This document shows positions 6,401 through 14,321 of a stretch of 17,146 nucleotides of DNA, in pieces; position 1 is the first letter of the stretch; every line of letters starts with the position of its first letter. The notes under the pieces were generated by a model. It was not told the DNA's origin and did no database searches. It saw nothing but the letters and a program-made list of their open reading frames with translations. A program made the position numbers and the translations under genes. Source of the DNA: Prolixibacteraceae bacterium (lineage in GTDB: Bacteria; Bacteroidota; Bacteroidia; Bacteroidales; Prolixibacteraceae); contig JAGODU010000088.1 in NCBI GenBank assembly GCA_017998095.1, forward strand, positions 1 to 17,146. The letters are read 5' to 3'.

Positions 6401-7867
6401 TTATTGAAGTTTGTAGAGTTGATCTACTATTTCAACCATCCCTAAAGTATCGAGGCCGCAATATTGTTCAAGGTCATTTCTGATTTTAGCCTTATCTTTA
6501 TTATCATCTGTAAAGGTTACCCGAAAATATTCCCTGCTGGCAGTCATGCCGTCACCGATTTCCATATCATCGTATGATTTATCAGTAAGCGTCGGCAGAA
6601 CATTTTTTATTGAGCAGCTTCCATCCTGTTTGGGATGGTAATACGCAAAATCCCGAAAAGGTTTGAGCAGGTCAATAGTTCTTTCTTCAATGGATTCAAC
6701 CCATTTTTTATATTTAGGGAGAGCTTCCGCGCATTCCTTGAGTTTACGTAATTCAAAGCTGGCCTTATAGGCAATTACGGAGCCTTTTGTGCCCATTAAT
6801 TCTTTGAGTTTTTCCATAAACTCGGGACGCGGATCGTCAGTACCGTCTGCCAAAAAAGAATAATGTTCAGGTGCAGCGCCTTTTTGTTTAACTATATGGA
6901 CAGAGAACTGAAACGGAATCTGCTGATAAGGCCTGGAGTTATCAAACAATGGAACAGCTGAGCTTATCGTTTCAAAATCCATGTAATAAGCAGGATATTT
7001 GATTTCCTTTAGAAACTGTTTTATTTTTTTATTATCCACATAGGGCTTACCTGTTTTTTCACAGGCAACCTGTATACGATTATTCTCGGTGATTTTATAT
7101 TCATCGGATATTTCAGCCAGTTTAAAAATCCCTTGTTTGATTAAATCCATAGGAGTCTTTTTGTTTCGATAAAGCAGAAATACATTTCTATCCGGCAGGA
7201 ATGACCAGCATTTTTCCACCAAGGTGCACTCGTATGGTTCATGGCAATATGGACCAATACCCGGTTCGAAATATGTTTTGGCTTTAATAGCCTTTACCAT
7301 TTCGGCTATATTATCTTCGATTGCTTTACTGTATTTTGATTTAACTTCTTTAGTAACATCAATCTTTTTCAATAATTTACAAGGATCAATATCGCCATGA
7401 CGGACATAACTGCTATCAACGCACATTAAATAGCATTTATCTATCTTAAGCCCAGCACAGGTATAAAGATAATACTGGAACCCTATATCGTGATAATTAA
7501 TATCTTTAATATCTGTTGAGCTTTTAACTTCGATCAGATTCCATTTGTCTTTGCCGACCGGATCAAGGACGTCAGCCCTAGCATAACAGTGCTTATATGA
7601 TAGTGCTGCTTCAAATATCGGCACTCTTTTTGAGATTAACTCTCTTGTCTGTGTTAAACCATCTTCAAATGTTCTGGTGTGATCAACCTCAATTCCGGTA
7701 GGAAACAATTTCTTCGCATAGTCGCCAACCAGATGACCCTGCTCAAATACTGCTTGAGTATTTTCATCCGGTTCAGGAATCAATTCCGGCGCGTTATAGA
7801 TGTGCCAGAGCAGCTTCTTGCACTGGAGGCCATTGAGGTATTTAGTCTTTGATATTCTGATGTTCAT
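6401..7867 (-). CDS. DUF2779 protein: Cas4-like nuclease plus DEDD exonuclease-like domain, 488 aa
   Basis: The N-terminal half is a Cas4/RecB-type PD-(D/E)XK domain. Cys16 and Cys208, Cys214 and Cys220 are placed to hold a 4Fe-4S cluster, Asp99 (YARADVLD) and Glu113-x-Lys115 (LIEVKSS) are the catalytic set, and a QYYLYT motif follows. The C-terminal half starts at about 290 with YYMDFET (Asp297, Glu299), then PLFDNSRPYQQIPFQFSVH, the signature I associate with DUF2779, an RNase H-fold DEDD-type exonuclease. Asp473 (GLDTLGM) is the final acidic residue. The middle acidic position appears replaced: the segment reads IAYKASFELRKL. GGAG lies 11 bp before the ATG, and the gene starts 24 bp after the previous one. 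It probably processes DNA or RNA ends for the system; the substrate is unknown. Confidence 0.85.
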   Translation of the reverse strand: MNIRISKTKYLNGLQCKKLLWHIYNAPELIPEPDENTQAVFEQGHLVGDYAKKLFPTGIEVDHTRTFEDGLTQTRELISKRVPIFEAALSYKHCYARADVLDPVGKDKWNLIEVKSSTDIKDINYHDIGFQYYLYTCAGLKIDKCYLMCVDSSYVRHGDIDPCKLLKKIDVTKEVKSKYSKAIEDNIAEMVKAIKAKTYFEPGIGPYCHEPYECTLVEKCWSFLPDRNVFLLYRNKKTPMDLIKQGIFKLAEISDEYKITENNRIQVACEKTGKPYVDNKKIKQFLKEIKYPAYYMDFETISSAVPLFDNSRPYQQIPFQFSVHIVKQKGAAPEHYSFLADGTDDPRPEFMEKLKELMGTKGSVIAYKASFELRKLKECAEALPKYKKWVESIEERTIDLLKPFRDFAYYHPKQDGSCSIKNVLPTLTDKSYDDMEIGDGMTASREYFRVTFTDDNKDKAKIRNDLEQYCGLDTLGMVEIVDQLYKLQ

Positions 7868-7891
7868 CGTTTTGTTGTCTCCGCTTGTTTA

Positions 7892-8557
7892 TTAAAAAAT
7901 ATCAACGCAAAAGATAATTGATGCACCTGCTGGTATTTCATCGCTGGAATTAAACATAACAGATTTCTCTTTATATTTAGATACGTTTTTATTGAATTCA
8001 TCAAGATTTTGATCATAGCCAAATGCGTCAAGGACATCTTCATAACTTGCAACATCCTCACTATATCTGAAAGATTTTATTTTATGACGCATATCACTGT
8101 TGAAATACCGCCACAAAAGAGTTTCATATATCCCTGTAATTATTCCTGTCTTGAAGATGCTTTTCATGATCAATGGAGGAATATACACATTGCATTCAGC
8201 CGCGTTACCGCAATTTCTTATTTGTCCATGACCTTCATACCATTGGCCAAGTTTCAGATGTGACTTGTATGGCTTTGTCCAGTTGAAACAAAACAGCTTA
8301 AAATCAGGAAATATCTCAATCAGGTAATGATAACAATTTTTGTGCAGATCATTCTGATATCTGGCTATGGGCCTGAACCGGAACCTGTATATTTCATAAA
8401 TAACATGTTGCATGTATGGCTCTTTAATAATGCTTAAATCATAATAATCTATCGTAATCTGCGGATAAAATTGAATCACATCGCCTACGCGAAATATTTT
8501 TTCCTCTTTAGCAGGATTAAAGGTCAGCATTCCCTCGGCCATGTGTATTGATTTCAT
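7892..8557 (-). CDS. Hypothetical protein, 221 aa, unknown family
   Basis: I do not recognise this protein. It is rich in aromatic residues and predicted strands (FRVGDVIQFYPQITIDYYDL; YRFRFRPIARY), has scattered Cys and Trp, and has no nuclease or NTPase motif. I place the start at the ATG at 8557, where AGAGGG lies 5 bp upstream. An earlier in-frame ATG at 8593 overlaps the ATPase stop codon (TAATG) and could be used by translational coupling, adding 12 residues. Its place, directly after the tandem AAA+ gene and before the DUF2779 gene, suggests a dedicated partner of one of them. Confidence 0.75.
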   Translation of the reverse strand: MKSIHMAEGMLTFNPAKEEKIFRVGDVIQFYPQITIDYYDLSIIKEPYMQHVIYEIYRFRFRPIARYQNDLHKNCYHYLIEIFPDFKLFCFNWTKPYKSHLKLGQWYEGHGQIRNCGNAAECNVYIPPLIMKSIFKTGIITGIYETLLWRYFNSDMRHKIKSFRYSEDVASYEDVLDAFGYDQNLDEFNKNVSKYKEKSVMFNSSDEIPAGASIIFCVDIF

Positions 8558-8592
8558 ATTATCCCTCTTTCTATCTGTTAAAATGCCTTGCA

Positions 8593-10833
8593 TTAAAATC
8601 CAATCCGCTTGCCGCCGTCTCGCTGAAATTGCTTAATATTCGATTCTTTACTTAATGCCTCTACCATTGTTTGATGATTTATTTCCTGCGGTTTGTAAAA
8701 TGAATATCTATCTCTGATAACCCGGAAATCCCCCGGCGTTAACTGCTTTATTCTTCTTAGCTCATCTTCAATCTCGTTATTCAAGGGGTTACTCACTAAT
8801 GAAGCCAGAAGCTTTTGGTAAAATATGACGTTGCCTTCCGGCCGTAGATAATCAAATTTTATTTTGTGGTTAAAGCGTCTGATGGATGCGCCGTCCAGTC
8901 CCTGCAGCATGTTTGTTGTGCATATCAGTATGCCCCTGAATCTTTCCATCTGTGTCAGAAATTCATTGGTGTGGCTTATTTCCCAAGAACGTACTGCCCA
9001 TTCACGTTTATAAAGAAATGAATCTGCCTCGTCGATAATAAATATTGTGTCTTCCTGCTCTGCTTGCCTAAATAATTTGTTAAGGTTTTGTTCCGTTTCG
9101 CCAACCCAAGGGCTGACAATATCACTTGCTCTTTTGCACATTATTTCCCTTTCCAGGTGCTTGCCTATGTAGCGCGCTAGTTCACTTTTACCGGTGCCGG
9201 GCGGGCCGTAAAAAAGCAGGTTGAAATTCCGGTTAATGCTTTTGTCTCCCTGAAACAGAAATTTATCAAAAGCTTCGAGCTGATGCATTACGGTTGGCAA
9301 ATCGCCTTCTACATTAAGCCCCTCTATTGAATAGTGTTTTTCGATACTGTCGACATTCCTGTTTTGAGAACCCTTATTCGTCAGTGACATATGGGCATCC
9401 AGGTTCATCCTGGCTGTTTCCTTGAAGTTGGCACTTGTTGTGGTTGCTGAAGTATCCATGGCCTTTTTGAGAGAAAGGTCAATAATTGCCGCGCTAACCG
9501 GATATATGTAGGATAATTCCTTTATTTCGTCTGTATTGAAGTATCTTTTCACTCGATGACGGCGAAGAATTGATTCCCATAGTTTCACGCGTTGCTGCTG
9601 GTTAAATGTTTGAAAATGCAGACTGAATGAAAAACGGCGCAATACGGAAGGATCTATTTGATCAATTTTGTTGGTTATCCATATCATTCTAACTTCAGGT
9701 TCTTCCAAAAATTGATTGAGCCAGCCTTTATCTTGAGTTTCTCCGTGGCTGAACCATGAATCCTGTGTGTTCAAAATATTATCTGCTTCATCAACAATTA
9801 TAATGGAGCCGTCATTGCAGTTGGTTATATTCAGACAGGCCATAATCGCGGTGCGTCTTTTACTGGCTTTATTTTCCTCGTCCTTCAATATTTCGTAAGC
9901 GGGAACTCTCAGCTTTTGCAGCAATCCGTGAGCGTAGCTGGTTTTACCTGTACCGGGAGCGCCATATAAAAGGATGTGGCTTGGTGATTCTCTTTTGACG
10001 CGCAGCAGATTTAAAACATTATCTGTATTTTTAGAATCAATTGAGTGGCTTTCCAGCGGGATGGTTTTACCGGAAACCCTTCTAAAATAATTAGCGGACA
10101 CCACTTTGTCTGACGGCTTTAGAAAATAATTTACAAAATCTTCGCTTAGGGAGAAACTATATTTATCTATCTCGCAAAGCTCAATCCGCATGATAGTGCC
10201 GCCCAAAATAGCGCCGATTTGACCTTCTGTCATCTGTAATACTGCTCTTAAATAACGCCTGCCGGAAATTGTATGGCAGCTTAAATAATCTACAAAATAT
10301 TCCTGGGGAGGGGTCCATGCAGTCACAATATAAAGAAAAGTGGCAAATTCTATTTCACTCTTTGAAAGATTAAACATTTTTTCCAGGCCGCGAATTTTCT
10401 TTTCTGTATCGCTGCTTCCGCGATAAGTAAGGGATTTAGAGCGCTGATTAATGATTTTGCTTATGAAAGAAATGAAAGTTTTGATACGCTTTTTGGAATA
10501 TTTTTTTATCACATGATAAATTAAATCAGCTGATTCCTCTGCATCATCGGCTTCAATCAGGCTACTTTCATATCTGGCTTTCTCCTCCTGAGTCATGCTA
10601 TTTACGACATTCTTCTCTATTTTTTGAAAATCAGGCCCTAATATCCACGTAAGTAAATTAAGGGTATTTTTATCTAACGGGATACTAAAATCTAATAAAC
10701 GGCGGAGATAGACAATACAATTACGAAGGACAAAGCTTTCATTTTTATCCGGTTTAGTGGAAATAAACTTGTCCACCTCATCCGAATCATAATAATGGGG
10801 TGGCCTTTTTCTTTGCCTGCTTGATATTGGCAT
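8593..10833 (-). CDS. Tandem AAA+ ATPase, 746 aa, first gene of operon
   Basis: The protein has two complete AAA+ modules. The first has Walker A GAPGTGKT (291-298), Walker B IIVDEAD (about 345-351), sensor 1 Asn in WITN (about 388) and Arg399-Arg400 as likely fingers. The second has Walker A GPPGTGKS (543-550), Walker B FIIDEAD (about 598-604), sensor 1 CTTN (638-641) and Arg652-Arg653. Both sites therefore look able to bind and hydrolyse ATP. Residues 1-260 form a helical N-terminal region unlike Cdc48 N domains and may bind a partner or substrate. The general type is the SpoVK/Cdc48-like class of ring ATPases. The start is firm: GGGAGGT lies 8 bp before the ATG. A palindromic operator shared with the WYL gene lies upstream at 10902-10924. 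The likely role is as motor or sensor of the six-gene system. Confidence 0.9.
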   Translation of the reverse strand: MPISSRQRKRPPHYYDSDEVDKFISTKPDKNESFVLRNCIVYLRRLLDFSIPLDKNTLNLLTWILGPDFQKIEKNVVNSMTQEEKARYESSLIEADDAEESADLIYHVIKKYSKKRIKTFISFISKIINQRSKSLTYRGSSDTEKKIRGLEKMFNLSKSEIEFATFLYIVTAWTPPQEYFVDYLSCHTISGRRYLRAVLQMTEGQIGAILGGTIMRIELCEIDKYSFSLSEDFVNYFLKPSDKVVSANYFRRVSGKTIPLESHSIDSKNTDNVLNLLRVKRESPSHILLYGAPGTGKTSYAHGLLQKLRVPAYEILKDEENKASKRRTAIMACLNITNCNDGSIIIVDEADNILNTQDSWFSHGETQDKGWLNQFLEEPEVRMIWITNKIDQIDPSVLRRFSFSLHFQTFNQQQRVKLWESILRRHRVKRYFNTDEIKELSYIYPVSAAIIDLSLKKAMDTSATTTSANFKETARMNLDAHMSLTNKGSQNRNVDSIEKHYSIEGLNVEGDLPTVMHQLEAFDKFLFQGDKSINRNFNLLFYGPPGTGKSELARYIGKHLEREIMCKRASDIVSPWVGETEQNLNKLFRQAEQEDTIFIIDEADSFLYKREWAVRSWEISHTNEFLTQMERFRGILICTTNMLQGLDGASIRRFNHKIKFDYLRPEGNVIFYQKLLASLVSNPLNNEIEDELRRIKQLTPGDFRVIRDRYSFYKPQEINHQTMVEALSKESNIKQFQRDGGKRIGF

Positions 10834-10888
10834 AAATGTTTACCTCCCGGTATAAGTGATTATTGGGTTTTGTCTTTATTATGGAGGT

Positions 10889-10924
10889 ATAGTAACACAC
10901 GATCGTTTCATATTGCGGAACGAT
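10889..10924 (-). promoter_or_regulatory. Operon promoter with 23-bp palindromic operator
   Basis: The operator at 10902-10924 has ends ATCGTT and AACGAT, with GAAACGAT and ATCGTTCC on the minus strand. It matches 15431-15453 upstream of the WYL gene at 19 of 23 positions in the better orientation (common form ATCGT-N13-ACGAT). A -10-like TACTAT (minus strand, 10894-10889) follows it toward the ATPase gene. The -35 hexamer is poor and would fall inside the operator, so a protein bound there would block or help RNA polymerase. Confidence 0.7.
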
Positions 10925-10990
10925 TGTAGAGATTTATTTTAATTAACAATAAGGGTATAAATTATTTTTATAAGCGTTGAGTGGATATGC

Positions 10991-11164
10991 TTGAAAATAC
11001 AGGAAAATATAAACAATGTACGTGACTTATTGATTTCAGTCGATGAAATTCATGATCTTCTTGCTGAAGAATTAGAATTTAGTGAATTATATGAACTTGG
11101 TGAATCTCTTCCTGAAAGAAGTAAATCATTAGAATTATCAGCTATGCAATATTTCGATCGATAA
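10991..11164 (+). CDS. Small acidic hypothetical protein, 57 aa
   Basis: The frame runs from TTG at 10991 (weak GAGTGG upstream) to TAA at 11162-11164. It reads as an acidic helical peptide (VDEIHDLLAEELEFSELYELGESLPERSKSLELSAMQYFDR). Support for it being real comes from the left repeat at 2548, where the last 18 codons are kept in frame with conservative changes and the same stop position. No ATG is present upstream in frame, so the start is uncertain. It begins about 66 bp upstream of, and diverges from, the operator of the ATPase operon. It may be a cassette gene whose large attC-like site is the rest of the 250-bp repeat. Its function is unknown; a small antitoxin-like role is only a guess. 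Confidence 0.5.
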   Translation: MKIQENINNVRDLLISVDEIHDLLAEELEFSELYELGESLPERSKSLELSAMQYFDR

Positions 11165-11357
11165 TCGATGAGCTATTGGACAAATTTTCTATATTTTACG
11201 ACCTTCGTCTTTAGTCTTTATTAGCATAACTCACGAAGTGATAGAGACATTTACTTGCTCGTAATTATGCGATGTTTCCCTTTTTTTAAAAACATGCTTA
11301 TGTTAGGATGATATTCAATTTATCGGAAAAACGAAGTTCGTATATTAATTGTTATAC
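11108..11357 (+). repeat. 250-bp imperfect direct repeat, right copy
   Basis: This is the partner of 2548-2798, about 86% identical by eye. It begins inside the end of the 57-aa gene and ends in GTTATAC (11351-11357). The long arms are kept: TACGACCTTCGT (11197-11208) and ACGAAGTTCGTA (11331-11342). Inside are a small palindrome TCAC-GAA-GTGA, a GCATAAC box (11224-11230, diverged in the left copy) and a run of T then A. The arms are identical in both copies while the sequence between them varies, which favours a selected fold. The HNH gene starts 38 bp later. Confidence 0.75.
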
Positions 11358-11395
11358 GGAACCAGTAAAAATGAGCATAATTTTAGGAGTATAGT

Positions 11396-12331
11396 ATGCT
11401 GACAGTAATTGTGAAACCGAAAGAAATATCAGATGCACAGAAGTTACTGGAAGAAAATCTTGCAAAGACCTTACCAAAAAGAACTGGCAAATATACTATA
11501 GGTTTTCAAGGTGGCAATATTATAAAAGATGATTTACATGCAGACCAAAACATATGGTTTGTAACTAAAAAAGACAACTCAGTTCCTGTGCCAAGATATT
11601 GGAATGCATTTGGTACGGCTGACCAATTAATAATTCAAGGGTCTAATCATATTGCAGTTGAAATAAATGTTCCATTAAAGGGTGCGCCAGAAAGCGTTGC
11701 TGGTTTTTTTGCAAAAAAAGCTGATGGAAAAATAGTTCTTCTACACAGCGGTAAAATTGGCGGGGGGAGAAAAGGCATTGGGAAAAATGAGTTTTTAAAA
11801 TGGTACAAAAAACCATTTTTAGAGGCTCAAGTAAGTGGGAAAATGGATGCAAGGCAAGCAATTCTGATTTCTGATATTAACTCAAAAAATATTGCTTCAA
11901 ATATTGCTTCATTTGTGAAAGCAGTGGCAGCCTTTAAGTCAAAACAAGAATATGAGAAAGTATCTGCACTTTCAAACAGCGATCTTTCTAAAAAGGCAAC
12001 TGTTTCTACAAAGAAGCCAAAAAGAAAAGCCGTTGAAGCATTGGTTTTCTCAAGAAATAGTTATGTGGTTGAGTATGTCAAGAGAAGGGCAAGTGGCATA
12101 TGTGATCTTTGTAATTTGAAGGCACCCTTTAGTGATGGCACTGGAAAGCCCTACTTAGAATGTCATCATCTTAAGTGGCTTGCAGATGGAGGAACCGATA
12201 CCATAGACAACGCTGTTGCATTATGCCCAAATTGCCATAGAAAAATGCACATTTTAAACACCGCTAGTGATTTTAAAAAATTAGAAATTCAAGCAAGAGT
12301 CAAGCTCGTGAGCCGTATAAAAAAGCGCTAG
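11396..12331 (+). CDS. HNH endonuclease, 311 aa
   Basis: The C-terminal domain (about 230-290) is a clear zinc-stabilised HNH nuclease. It has Cys236-x2-Cys239, His257-His258 (ECHHLKWLADGG), Asn272 (TIDNAVALC) and Cys277-x2-Cys280-His281, close to the McrA-type pattern. The N-terminal region, about 200 residues, has a strand-rich block (YTIGFQGGN, then VAGFFAKKADGKIVLLHSGKIGGGRKGIG) that may be a DNA-recognition domain; I cannot name it. A Lys-rich linker (about 195-215) joins the two. TAGGAGT lies 6 bp before the ATG. The gene sits alone between GTTATAC (11351) and attC-like site C, so it resembles a one-gene cassette. The likely job is cutting foreign, perhaps modified, DNA; no methylase partner is present. 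Confidence 0.85.
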   Translation: MLTVIVKPKEISDAQKLLEENLAKTLPKRTGKYTIGFQGGNIIKDDLHADQNIWFVTKKDNSVPVPRYWNAFGTADQLIIQGSNHIAVEINVPLKGAPESVAGFFAKKADGKIVLLHSGKIGGGRKGIGKNEFLKWYKKPFLEAQVSGKMDARQAILISDINSKNIASNIASFVKAVAAFKSKQEYEKVSALSNSDLSKKATVSTKKPKRKAVEALVFSRNSYVVEYVKRRASGICDLCNLKAPFSDGTGKPYLECHHLKWLADGGTDTIDNAVALCPNCHRKMHILNTASDFKKLEIQARVKLVSRIKKR

Positions 12332-12381
12332 AGCCGTCTGCAGCACCAGGGGCGTTGCTCCGACTCAGATCGTCGTTGCAC
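12329..12381 (+). other. attC-like site C (cassette boundary)
   Basis: The right half (TGCTCCGACTCAG, then TCGTC, then GTTGCAC at 12375-12381) closely matches site B. The left half (CCGTCTGCAGCACC) resembles the left arms of B and D. The left outer box is degenerate, overlapping the HNH stop codon. GTTGCAC is the exact reverse complement of GTGCAAC at 14224-14230 after the AIPR gene, as expected for the two ends of one cassette. Confidence 0.6.
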
Positions 12382-12439
12382 GAGATGATATTGAATAAAC
12401 GCAAATTGGATTTGATTTTTATGAAGAAAGGGGAAGTTA

Positions 12440-14203
12440 ATGCCGAATCTTGAAAGACTTGTTGACCAAGCATTTTCTGATTTGAAATCTACCTGTGGTG
12501 GAGTACGCAATGATTATTTTGGATTAATTTACCTTGAAAAAGAACATGGCTTACTTCGCGACAAAGCGCTTAATCAAATTGCGTTTAGTGGCAATGATTA
12601 CGGGATTGATGGATTTCACTTCGACAAAGAACGCAGAAATCTTTACCTTTTTCAATTTAAATTTACAAATTCACATGCTCAGTTTAAAGAAAGCTTACAG
12701 CGTTTGATAGAGGATGGCATAGAATTAATCTTCGTTAATCCAAATGCTGATAATCACAAAAACCAGATAATCACGCAGCTTCGAAGCTGTATGGTAGAGA
12801 ATCGTGCTTTAATTAAGCAAGTATGTATTCATTTCATATTCCTTGGTGATCCAGTAGATGCTGAGAGGAGTCAAGTTCTAGATAAACTTCGCGAAGATTT
12901 AGAAAACAAAAAATACCTGATTGATAAATTTTTCGGCGAAGAACAGGTCACACTTGTCGTTGACTTCCGTTCAATGTCCGGAAAAGTTGGTTCTATAACA
13001 GACCAGAAGAAAACACATATTTATGATCTTCCAATAAAAAATATGTTCACTCTGCCTGGCCCTAACGACGAGATAATGAATGTGGGTATGATTCGTCTTA
13101 TGGATTTACACCGTATTTATAAGGAAATGGGAAAACGTTTTTTCGAGAGGAATATTAGATATGGGTTGGGCTCAGGCGAAGCAGTTAATAGAGCTATTTC
13201 TCGCTCCTTAAAATCAATTTTATTGGAGGGCAAGGAAGCACCTGAAGTATTTGCATTTAATCACAATGGCATTTCCTTGTTTGCTGAAAAGGTTGTCCAC
13301 ATTGACGGTACTTATCACATTGTTTCACCCAGACTTTTAAATGGGGCACAAACGGTTACAACATTCGCAGAATTTTTAGAATCAAATGCCGATAACCCAA
13401 AGCTACTTGAGAAAAAACATGTTACAGATGCCTTATTCGTTCTCTGTAAAATTATTACCGCAGCATCACAGCCTTTTGTCACCTCTGTTACGATTAATAA
13501 TAACCGACAAAATCCCGTTGAGCCTTGGAACCTTCATGCCAACGATATGATACAGTTACAACTTCAAGACAAGTTTAGGGAAGATCTTGGTATATTTTAT
13601 GAGCGTCAAGAAAATGCCTTTCAAAATATTGATATGGAAGAGGAAGGTATTTCAGAGGCAAAAGCAATTGAGCTCGTAAAGCTAGCGCAGACCTTCTTGA
13701 TAACTGACGGTAACATACAACGACTTTCAAATATGCGGCAGGTATTTGAAGACGATAATATCTATAACCAAGTATTTAATGAAAAAAGATTAAAAGCAGA
13801 CAGCAGAGTTGTGGTTCTTTGTTATAAAACACAATTCAGATTAAAAAGACTTATAAATAACATCCTTGATAAAGGCTACAATAAATACGCCTACGCGCCA
13901 AAAGCCCGTCTGCTTCTTTGGGCTTTACTTTGTCAAGGCATTATGAATGATAAGGATATTGAATGTTATTCAGAGGAATATGGCACGAGCATGAGTATTG
14001 CGGCAGATTTTACTGATTACCTCTCTACTTTAGCAACAAAACACTGTCGGTTTCTTCTTGCTGAATTGGTAAAGAACGAGAAATACGCAGATAAATTTAA
14101 TCAAGGAAACTTTTCGTTCCTGCGAACAAATCATGCATACGAATGCTGTATGGAAATCGCATATAAGAAATGGAAATGGGTGCAGAAAAAACTCAATAAA
14201 TAG
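12440..14203 (+). CDS. AIPR-family abortive phage infection protein, 587 aa
   Basis: The central and C-terminal region fits the AIPR family (abortive infection phage resistance): FERNIRYGLG at about 235-244, then NHNGISLFAEKV and SPRLLNGAQTVTTFAEF, with the family-typical NGAQT at 301-305. The N-terminus carries a likely PD-(D/E)XK nuclease site: Asp57 in GNDYGIDGFHF and Gln72-x-Lys74 in LFQFKFT. The length is normal for the family and the frame is intact. GGGG lies about 7 bp before the ATG. Family members are linked to stopping phage growth by killing or arresting the infected cell; the trigger here is unknown. The gene is alone between sites C and D, with no visible antitoxin or partner, and is opposite in direction to the WYL-controlled operon around it. 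Confidence 0.88.
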   Translation: MPNLERLVDQAFSDLKSTCGGVRNDYFGLIYLEKEHGLLRDKALNQIAFSGNDYGIDGFHFDKERRNLYLFQFKFTNSHAQFKESLQRLIEDGIELIFVNPNADNHKNQIITQLRSCMVENRALIKQVCIHFIFLGDPVDAERSQVLDKLREDLENKKYLIDKFFGEEQVTLVVDFRSMSGKVGSITDQKKTHIYDLPIKNMFTLPGPNDEIMNVGMIRLMDLHRIYKEMGKRFFERNIRYGLGSGEAVNRAISRSLKSILLEGKEAPEVFAFNHNGISLFAEKVVHIDGTYHIVSPRLLNGAQTVTTFAEFLESNADNPKLLEKKHVTDALFVLCKIITAASQPFVTSVTINNNRQNPVEPWNLHANDMIQLQLQDKFREDLGIFYERQENAFQNIDMEEEGISEAKAIELVKLAQTFLITDGNIQRLSNMRQVFEDDNIYNQVFNEKRLKADSRVVVLCYKTQFRLKRLINNILDKGYNKYAYAPKARLLLWALLCQGIMNDKDIECYSEEYGTSMSIAADFTDYLSTLATKHCRFLLAELVKNEKYADKFNQGNFSFLRTNHAYECCMEIAYKKWKWVQKKLNK

Positions 14204-14223
14204 ATTTCAAAGCATAAATGAAT

Positions 14224-14290
14224 GTGCAACCAACCGCTGCACCGGGAGCTTTTCGGTGCAACTTTCAGATTGTAATTAATCACGTCAGGT
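14224..14290 (+). other. attC-like site D (cassette boundary)
   Basis: GTGCAAC (14224-14230) is followed by CAACCGCTGCACCGGGAGC, similar to the left arm of site B. An inner hairpin pairs TGCACCG with CGGTGCA around GGAGCTTTT. The right end is unclear; a TTGTAAT around 14270-14276 is the best partial match. The last position given is therefore approximate, and the site may be truncated where it meets the end of the WYL gene. Confidence 0.5.
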
Positions 14291-14321
14291 CATTTTTAAG
14301 TCATTCGTTATTAGATGAAAT

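Noticed and set aside
7864..8061. Minus-strand 65-codon frame overlapping the 221-aa gene
   Set aside because: It lies inside a better-supported gene in another frame and lacks its own ribosome site.
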